Source: Acanthococcus lagerstroemiae (lineage: Eukaryota; Arthropoda; Insecta; Hemiptera; Eriococcidae). Taken from it: a DNA stretch of 64,000 nucleotides. How positions within the stretch are numbered: the stretch's first letter is position 1; the number at the start of each line of letters is the position of its first letter. Location of the stretch: the NCBI GenBank assembly GCA_031841125.1, contig CM063110.1, forward strand, positions 36,471,214-36,535,213. Reading direction: 5' to 3'. The notes beneath the pieces are model-generated. The model saw nothing but the letters and a program-made list of their open reading frames with translations, had not been told where the DNA came from and ran no database searches. Shown piece after piece: positions 56,030 to 64,000 of this stretch. The position numbers were made by a program, and so were the translations under genes.

Positions 56030-56285
56030 GACTTTCAATTTGGGGAGATGGAAATGAAAAATTTGCCGACAAATACTTTTTGAAAACTAAAAATTCACTG
56101 ATAAAATTGTTAAAAAATTAAAAATTTGCTGATTTTTTAATAAAAATATTTTTAAATGAAAAAAAACAACAAAAACAAACATTTATAAGAAATGAAAAAT
56201 TTAAATGAACAGTTTCATAATTTACCGATTACCAAATTATTGAGGGAGGTGTTAACCCCCACACCCCCCTATAGTTTCGTCCCTG
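56030..56285. repeat. Dispersed repeat, copy 2 (MITE-like)
   Basis: Homologous to 55022-55315 (see that entry), about 80 percent similar by eye, ending 'ctatagtttcgtccctg'. Confidence 0.7.
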
Positions 56286-56581
56286 CCTTCACCATTATTA
56301 TTTAAATTCACAACGTATTTTGAACTACACTAGTTTTGATTTTACGTTTTTCTACGCGGTTTCTCACGAACAGTGCACTACATATTATGGAGAGCTAATC
56401 GTATCAAATTTACACGACATGACAACCTACATTATTTCTATTCGACACACCAATAAGGAACCCCCAGGTTTCTATATTCCAATATCCAGTTTTGAACTTG
56501 AGAACAAATCTGGTTTTCGAAGGTATTTGAAATTTTATTTGCTTTTGAGATATGTTAGTGTGAGCACTTCATTGTTCTCGA

Positions 56582-56749
56582 CAAGCCCGGTACGCCCAGT
56601 TTGTAGGGGCGGCATTTCACCAGTCACCATGGTATTATGACCCATTAAAAAAAATAAAGAAAGAAAAATGAATAGCCTTGTTTCTTTTGCCAGGGGCGGC
56701 AAATGTTCCTCCATTGCCCGAGGCGACAATATCTCTAGCGCCGGGTCTG
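56582..56749. mobile_element. Probable hAT-type MITE (168 bp)
   Basis: Starts CAAGCCCGGTACGCC and ends GGCGACAATATCTCTAGCGC then CGGGTCTG, so its inverted end reads CAGACCCGGCGC. Flanks GTTCTCGA and GTTCTTAA agree in six of eight positions. Inside are two 'aggggcggca' words. A degraded hAT MITE is the best reading. Confidence 0.5.
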
Positions 56750-56757
56750 GTTCTTAA

Positions 56758-59700
56758 CGGAGTGTTTTCCGGAAATAAGGAATTTCCTGAGGAACCTATT
56801 TCTAAATTCTACAGTAAAATTCGAGTTCGGTTGGCGCCTTGTTAATATCTCCTGAAAAATCTAAAACAAATAGGCGGTAGTTAGACCAGATTTAGGAGAT
56901 CGTCAGTCCAACTTCCTATTTTTGAAGTAACAGATATCCTAGTGACGTAGGTACGAATATCTAATGTGCATGTCTAGAAAAGATTTGCGGAAATACGGAA
57001 GCAAGTGCAGTACTGAAAGGGCAGACTTGAAATTCAAACAAATAGATAAATAAATTAATGAAGGAAAAAAAAAGTGAGAAAAAATAGCCAATGAAACTAA
57101 ACGGGAACGAACCGTAACGTGAGTATCGCGATAATATTAAATTAACGGTGTTACCTTAATTAATGTGGGGGGAAAATGAGCCATTCAAAACTTCATTCTA
57201 TAGAAACGGTAACAAGTTTGCGAGAACGAGGGAGAAAGATGTATAAGTAGAGCGAGCCAGGGGAAGAAGGAAAAGTAATTCAGAAACAGCAAAATGCGAG
57301 ACATATAGTTTTAGTGCGCTAAAAAGGGGGATGTAATAATTATGTAAAGATATTAGGGTATGTTGCAAAGGGATGAAACTCATTTTGAACAGCAGAATGG
57401 TTATACGTAAGTATACAGCTAGTAAATCCCCAAAATTATTTGAGAACGGCGTGTAGATATACTCCTCTATTCGGCTTCATCGTCAAGTTGATCTTCGTCG
57501 CGTAAAATAAGAAAGGTCGTCGTGAGGGTGGACCTGTATATCGATGCAGCTGGTTTAAAAGCTATTCATGCTCGTAGGCCAGCTTAAAAGGGTATACCTA
57601 AGCCGGGGGGGGGGGCATCAAACCTAAATATTCAAAATTGGTCTGAATTCGAAGATTATCTGGTTGTGAAGATAAAGAGTAAAAACCTTTCTTTGTTGCT
57701 TGATGGGAAGTAAGAGCGCTTCTTTAGTTGGAAAAATCCGGACCGAAAGTTCCAAAAGAAAAGTTCCAGTAGCAGAGATTTTCGATGGTATTAATGTTCC
57801 GAAGTATGTTTGGTTCAAAGCATTTTTTCCCCTAGATATTTCCCATAGAATTCTTTTTCCCCCCCAAAAAAAAATTCAGCCTCATTTCTGAGTTCGTGAT
57901 TTAAAGTTATTACTACATTTCAAAACTTCATTCCGCTGTTATACTTATTTATCAGAAGCCTGGAGTCTCGGGCCGACCATATTCTTGGGGAACCGGAGCT
58001 CGATAAAATTATTTGCTGGTTCGAAAAAAATACATTATGCAAAACTATTTGGACCGAATCCTGCTTGACTTGACTTTTTGTTTGTTCCGTATAATTTTTG
58101 GTTTGTTGATTTTGATTTCGGCTTTAGATTTTTTGCGGCTCCAATATTTTCCCCGTAAATGACCTTAAAATGCCCAGAATTACCGTTCTTAATGTTATCT
58201 CAAAATAATTTGAATCGGCTTACAAATTTGTCATAAATAATTAATAGCATGCTTTTCTGAACTAATTTTTCGCGCAGATTATGCTTCTAGACTTCAAGTT
58301 TAGATGCAGGTTTTTTTTTCACATGGAGATGGTCTGTAAACGCTGACTGAAACTCAATCTCACGGCTTTGAAATCATTGAAGAAAATATTTCTACACCGT
58401 TTTTTTAAGCTGAATCAAAATTGGATCTTGAAATGCCATCTCCGGTTCTCAAAGTGACCTCAAAAAGGCAAGAAACGAAGCTTCAGATCCTTAAGATCCT
58501 GTACTTCACAAACCAAAATAGAAAGACAATATTTAAATTTTAGTCTGCAGTGAGATTTCAATATCAGATTTTGTACTCAGCGCAAAAACATGTTCCAGAA
58601 ATGCTATTTTGTCTTCAATGATTTTAGAAGTTGAAAACTAGATCTGAGGCCGGATTCATAATCGGCCAACAAAAAACCATATAATGGAGTATGGAGTCGA
58701 ACATTCTTGTGTTGCATGATTTGTTAGAGCCGGAGTCGAGCTCGGGAAAAAAATAATGGCTGCTGTCGGATTTAGAACTTGAGCCCAATTTTGGCTCCGA
58801 CTTTAACTTCGGTCCTTCAGAGCCTCCTCCCGAACCTTACCTTCTTCCATACCCCTTTGATTTTCCCCCTCTTCTTAAAAATTATCGAAGCAAGGGCAAA
58901 ACCATATTTTTGGCGGAGCCGAAATCTGATGAATATAATGGGCCGGATGTGGAGGCAATTTCAAGAATTTTAATCGGAGAACTGAAGACAGCTCAAGGCG
59001 GCTCAATGTCAGCTCCAGGTCCTTGTTACCTATAAATTTTGAAAAAATACAAGCGTAGTGAATGAGTTATTGTTGATGAAGGAACTTGACGAGATTTTCA
59101 GAATTAGCATCACATATGCTTGTAACAGTCACTATTTGAACTTTGTGGTTGCAATATGAGGTTCACCTTGGCTTAGAATATTAATTGAAAGTGCTTGATT
59201 AGCGTTTCATCCTTTTGATTGATTTCGACTACATTACTTTTGTTATTTTGATTAATTATTCAACGTCGTGGGGTTGTCGATGTCAGATACAAATGCTGGA
59301 TACCTCTTTAGTTTCCGTGAAAATTAGAAGCCGACTTGCCGACGTTTCTCATATCTTTTACAGATTAAAAATAAAATAATCGTTATCAGTCGCAATGAAC
59401 AGAAATTCAAAACTTTGTAAATAAAACCTACGCTCGCCATAAACTTTGTGCTATCTACTTTATTATTTCCTTTTTTTCTTTTTTCGTTCCTGTACCCAAA
59501 GAGTTAAAGAATTTTAGTTTTTCGTGTTTTTATTTTTATTTTTTATTTTCGTATCCTTAGAAACACGAAAATGATTTCAGCGGTGGTAGTCTTATAGGAC
59601 AACGTTTCAATAGAACCAGAAAGATAAAGAGAAAGTTAAGTAGAAAATGGTATGGAATGTTGTCCGCTTTTTGAAAGTAATAATGTATTTATTTTATGAG

Positions 59701-60036
59701 CATTTAAAAATGGTGAAACGAGTTTCATCAGCACATTTTTCGACCAGCTAGGATGCACGATAATTTAATTTGTGAAAATGACCTCATTGTCGTGCATATT
59801 AGGGTCGTGTCGTCCAGAGGATGTGCGGAGTGTTACCCCACCGCATATGTACTTAAGAAGTCGGCATTCGGCGAATTTTATGGCCAGTCAGCAAACTTTG
59901 TGCAGAGAGGACTTCTTGGTTTTAACTAAAATTTGCTAACGTTTACTACAAAACACAGGGATTTAAAAAAAAATTCTTTTCCATGCAATCTGTTACTTAT
60001 GAGAAAATAGTAGCATGAGGTTGAAATTTTGGTAGC
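56758..60036. other. Unassigned AT-rich DNA
   Basis: I see no gene, RNA or element end in this 3.3 kb. Frames are short. G- and C-runs occur at 57605-57615 and about 57860. Confidence 0.4.
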
Positions 60037-60044
60037 CTACTCAA

Positions 60045-60311
60045 GAGTGGCGCAACCCGTATTTTTTTCTGGTAGGGGCTAGAATTCAGAAAAAAGAAAC
60101 AAAAAAACTTGGGCAGTGGTGAAAGCTCGATTTGGTACCTACCTATTTTCATGAGCTGTAAATTTGTACAAACATACGACCCAACGTAACCACATCAACC
60201 CATAGGCATCTATTTTTTTTCATTTCAAATTTAATTTTGAAAACATTTTGAAGGATTTTTTGTATGTGTGTGTGGGGGGGGGGGCTAGCCTTCTCCTTGG
60301 TAGCGCCCTTG
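60045..60311. mobile_element. hAT-type MITE, family A copy 2
   Basis: 267 bp, homologous along its length to 6090-6344 ('acttgggcag.ggtgaaagct', 'gatttggtacctac', 'cataggcat.ta.ttttttt', 'gcgcccttg' end). Flanked by CTACTCAA (60037-60044) and CTACTCAG (60312-60319), 7 of 8. The left end has drifted to GAGTGGCGCAAC. Confidence 0.8.
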
Positions 60312-60319
60312 CTACTCAG

Positions 60320-62849
60320 AGAATGTTACGAACCATTTTTTTTTAAATTTTATCATTCCATTCATTTTCGTGGAAATGTTGATGTCGAATAAATCGATGG
60401 ATATTGATTTTTTCACGAAGTAATATTTTGGTCTTAATTCGACCTTGAGCACAGCTGAAGAAATCCAGCATTGAAAAATTTTCTGTCGAACATTCAGTTA
60501 AAAATTTTCCTGAAATCAGAAAATTGCAGGAGAAAACATTTTTGTTAGATTATTGAATTCTTCTGACTTAAATAGAGGAAATTCATCGTACTGTAGCCCT
60601 GAGAAGAGGGGGGGGTACTTTTTTCCTAAATTGATGATTTTCTCCGTTTTTATGATGTTCTTACTTGGACAAGAATGAAAGACTAAATAGCATACTCGCA
60701 CAAAAATGACTACAAGCAATCGACACAAATTTCACATCTGTAGAGTCTCTTGTATCCATCGTATGTTTTCATTTCGAATGAAGTTAGTTGTGGACATAGT
60801 GAATTGACGTTCAAAGCTGATTTAAGTCACTCCTTTATCGATAAAACTATTTTTCCAGCGCTTCTAAAGAATACGAGGTCACTTCATTGATGAAATGAGT
60901 GGTCAGATTACTTTCAAGCTAGTAGGTGACCACTTTTCCAGAGGTAAAGGGATCATTTTCCAGGAGGGGCAACTTGAGGGATAAACTACAAATTCCATAG
61001 CCGAAAGGCAAAAAAAGGGCGTTAGCCTTTTTGCTGAGAGGAGAAGTTGTTGGTTCAAGGGAGAAGAGACAGTGTCGAATTTGTCGGGCCTGATTCACTC
61101 AAGAATAATTTATAAGTCGTGTTATGAAATGAAAAGTACACACACCCAACTCTTAGTTGATGCAGAGCTTCTTCTCTCCTCCTCTTACACCGTTATGGAT
61201 AATAGATTTGAAGCTAACAATATTGATTAATCAACACACCACGTTTTCAATTTTTTCTTCTAATATAACGATGTATCGAGGGCATTTATAAGGGAAAAGG
61301 AAATTAGGATCTCCCTCTCAACCAAGTTCCTTCGGTAGAACATTGCTGACTCTATTTTTAAATTTATTTTAAAAGAGAAAACTGGGAACATGAAATCTTA
61401 GTTAATCAATTGTCAACCCAAATTCTTTTATAGCTGAATGGATGGGTAGAGCCTCTGTATCAACTGAGAGTTGGGTTTCAGATTCCTTTCTATCTCAGAA
61501 TGCCAAATTTTCTGACTGGTGTCCCCAATTTTCCAACTATCCTTGGCCGAGGACGATTTTTACAAATTAGTTACTGTGTCTGTGATAAGACTGGTTTTCC
61601 AATTTTAGCTATTTTAATTTTATTCTAATTATTATATTAATTTCTCTTGCTTGAAGTGTTCCTGAGTTTTCTTTTGATCTGGAATTTATTTCCTTTCTCG
61701 TTTTGAGGGAGGTAGACTTTGCTTATTTCCTCGAGAAATAAGGCGAAATCGTTACTTTTCCTAAAAGGAACAAGATGAAAATCTCCTCTCGTGGAAAACC
61801 AGAGCAAATTTTTTCTCTTATTTCCCGACTGGATCGATTTTTTTTAGATGGGGGAAGAGAACAGTTTCTGACCTTTCCATAATAAGAAAAAGTCACCCTG
61901 TAGAAGGACTTCCTTCCTTCTTTTGGGGTGAGAGAGGAAACGTTTATTTGCCTTTTTTTGAATGAAAAAAACTCGTATTAATTCCTTTGACTTTGTCGGT
62001 TATTGGGAAGAAAGTTTTTTACTATTGAATGTAGTCTCAAATTCTCGTTAACAAGCAAAGGGGAAGGGGACGCAGTATAAAAGGCGAATCATCGTCGTAG
62101 GAGCATTTCCACGTGCCCTTCTCTGGCCTGTCTAAAATACTCCTGTAGAAATTTGGAAGGAAAAATGTTTTTCTTTATCGAAGGTTGTCGGTTGCAATTT
62201 CAAAAGAAAGCGGGAACTACAAGTCACCTGGGAACATAAACCTTATAGAAATTTCGGAGAAAATATGTTTTTCCGTATCAAAAGTTATCGGTTACAATAT
62301 TGAAAGAGAAAAATAATAACAGTCGACTTCAATCCTACACGACCGGTAACCAACTCGATCAAAAATTAAGAAATAACAAAGATAGATTAGAGAAACATGA
62401 ATATATGGAAATCGTTTTCATTACTCGTAGGCATTCTAGTCCTCCTAACGTTCGATTATGTTATTTATTTTTAATATAACAATGAATAAATTAATAACCC
62501 TAACAAGATAAATTTATTTATATTTGAGTCCCTCCCCCCAGCAGTTTTCCGAGGGTCCCATTGACAGGGAGGGACTGTAGGTACAATATAATTCTTAAAA
62601 ACAAAAAATAGTGAAGGGTGTGGGATAAAGAAGAAGAGAAAGATGACAGAAAGAAGGAGGGGGAGGCAGGCACCAGAGCAAGGGTAGGGGTGAGGGGCGC
62701 ACGGGTCCGCAGGTGTCAGTTGAAAATTGCGAATTGGGAATGGAGGGTTGAAGAAAGCCGAAGAGCCTAAATAAACCACATTTGTGTGGTATAAGGGGAA
62801 GAACTGCACAGACTAGGACCTACATATCCTCTAGTACTTTAATGACCGA
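60320..62849. other. Unassigned DNA; a ~100 bp degenerate duplication at 62146-62325
   Basis: 'tagaaatttggaaggaaaaa' at 62146 and 'tagaaatttcggagaaaata' at 62247 start two units sharing 'tgtttttc.ttatc.aaggttgtcggtt.caat'. A TATAAAAG at about 62077-62084 has a weak initiator-like GCATTT about 29 nt downstream, too weak to call. No gene motif. Confidence 0.4.
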
Positions 62850-63612
62850 TTAAATATACTGTCTCTCACTCATGAAGAATATGTCGATCTCAGGGTATTT
62901 TCGGGTAATATTATTATATAATGCTAGAGTATTATCTATACTTGATGCTGAGCCTCTACGTGTTACAAATAGATCAGTATTTCTTGTATTGAATGTAGTG
63001 ACCCTGAATTAAATACATGTTAAGTTGTTAGAATCCAAAATTTTGATATTCAGAACATTCCTCAAGAAGATCAACTTTGCCAGACATCTATTTTTTAGAC
63101 TCATCGTCTCCAAGCCAACCAAAAGTTCTTTATATACATTTTCAGAAGGATATTAATGTAAAGATTCTGCAATATAAGTATTTCAAAAATCTTTTTTGAA
63201 TTTTCTTGTTTTAAAATTTTTACAAGTTCCTTTCGCTTTATGAAGTCAACCGTTCTTTAAGATTCTAAAGTTATGCGTAATAATTTCGAATCCATAATAG
63301 TGACTAAGTCTTTTACAAAATTTACAGACCTAAGTGTATCTTTTTTTATTTTATAGTCATGTAAAATGGGACAGATTTTTCTTGAAAAGGTTATTTTTTC
63401 ACACTTGTCAGCATTAAAAGGTAACAATTACTGCCACTCCACTCAATTAATGAGTGAAGATCTTGTTGCAGTTTAACATAATCATTTTTCAGAAATTTTA
63501 CAGTTTTATAAATTTTAAAATGACCTGCATACTGCAATAATTTTCAATATTGGATTTTTTCAGAAATATCATAGACAAAAATTGAATCGGTTAGAACTAA
63601 AAAGGGTTAAGT
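62850..63612 (-). pseudogene. Jockey-like LINE, RT palm to C terminus, decayed
   Basis: Minus-strand fragments: FKIYKTVKFLKNDYVKLQQD then LHSLIEWSGSN (63530-63430), where the preceding YAGH (about 63545) occupies the catalytic YADD position; then eroded frames; then TRNTDLFVTRRGSASSIDNT and LALYNNITRKYPEIDIF near the end (63000-62870), followed by a stop at about 62858. 'KIY......D...LQ.DL..L..W' after the catalytic box and 'R........R.GS....P/NTLA.YN......DIF' at the end are typical of Jockey/CR1-like LINE proteins. The catalytic box is destroyed, so the copy is dead. Confidence 0.7.
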
Positions 63613-64000
63613 CCACTTTTGTCGTTTTTGCTTCTTTCACGGATTATGTGGTATTGAAGTACCGCGGATCTGCTGGTGTGTTCGAAATTTCGTGAAACAG
63701 CTGGGAAAGTGATTTTTGGCAACATCGCTTTCTTTCATTTTTTTGTAATAAAATTTTTTCAAAAAATGGATTTTTTTCAGAAATTGTTTGAAAATGGTGT
63801 ATTTTAGTGTAAAAAAAAAAATAAAATAAAATAAAATAAATGAAAAATTCCACCCCCTCCTTTTGCATTTTTATACCTGAAAAGTGCTATTTTCTAAAAC
63901 AAAATCGCAATTTTCCGAGGGAAATATTGTATTGCACGAGAAAAAGAGGCTGACACGAGAGCAATATGCACGAGAAAAAAAAAGGAAGAGAGCTACTTTA
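63613..64000. other. AT-rich DNA with (AAAAT)n tract
   Basis: A run of AAAAT units lies at 63821-63841 after an A-run. A 74-codon Phe-rich minus frame here is its translation, not a gene. Confidence 0.5.

Noticed and set aside
62060..62110. Promoter with TATAAAAG near 62077
   Set aside because: Initiator match is weak and no downstream gene is seen.

Overview
This window looks like repeat-rich, AT-rich nuclear DNA from an arthropod, most likely an insect. The basis is a BEL/Pao LTR retrotransposon with an arthropod-style core promoter (TATA plus TCATTC initiator), several LINE clades, hAT-type MITEs, tRNA-derived short retroposons and many decayed transposon genes. I could not pin down the species. 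I recognise no convincing single-copy host gene; the window reads as one large intergenic or intronic stretch built up by nested mobile elements.

Layout. 0-10 kb: mostly unassignable AT-rich DNA with a degenerate tandem array (5.37-5.95 kb), a hAT-like MITE (6090-6344) and an exact 2 x 64 bp duplication (8624-8751). 10-16.3 kb: a broken cysteine-rich multicopy gene (minus), a decayed RTE-like LINE (plus) and a decayed transposon-type gene (plus). 16.5-27.5 kb: the main feature, a triple nest. A ~273 bp repeat with a 38 bp minisatellite was invaded by a MITE (20 bp terminal inverted repeats, TA target), and the MITE was then invaded by a 9,129 bp BEL/Pao element (17143-26271, minus strand) with a perfect 5 bp target duplication, two ~1,045 bp LTRs and one long gag-pol frame. 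The LTRs differ by only three substitutions and one 5 bp indel, so the insertion is young, yet its integrase is interrupted three times.

28-43 kb: degenerate tandem arrays, two complete hAT-type nonautonomous elements with exact 8 bp target duplications (30200-30739 and 37905-38409), a small hAT MITE (42488-42647), a TIR element (35454-35702) and four decayed LINE pieces. One LINE piece has its endonuclease part inverted relative to its reverse transcriptase part, as twin priming would produce. 43-52 kb: a tRNA-derived SINE, a GC-rich R1-like LINE whose reverse transcriptase is nearly intact, a decayed integrase-like fragment, another RTE-like LINE tail, two short retroposon insertions with 11-17 bp target duplications, and a candidate mitochondrial cox2 insertion. 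52-64 kb: a fold-back element, a pair of related repeats, two hAT-like MITEs and a Jockey-like LINE tail.

How they relate. The autonomous-type genes (BEL gag-pol, LINE reverse transcriptases) and the short nonautonomous elements (hAT MITEs, SINEs, ~110 bp retroposons) form one mobile-element ecosystem. The best candidate for something undescribed is a group of short retroposons sharing one core module: ~110 bp copies at 31.6 and 50.8 kb, the tail of the R1-like LINE at 45.4 kb, and the body of the tRNA-SINE at 43.5 kb. All family names rest on motifs read by eye; no database search was run.
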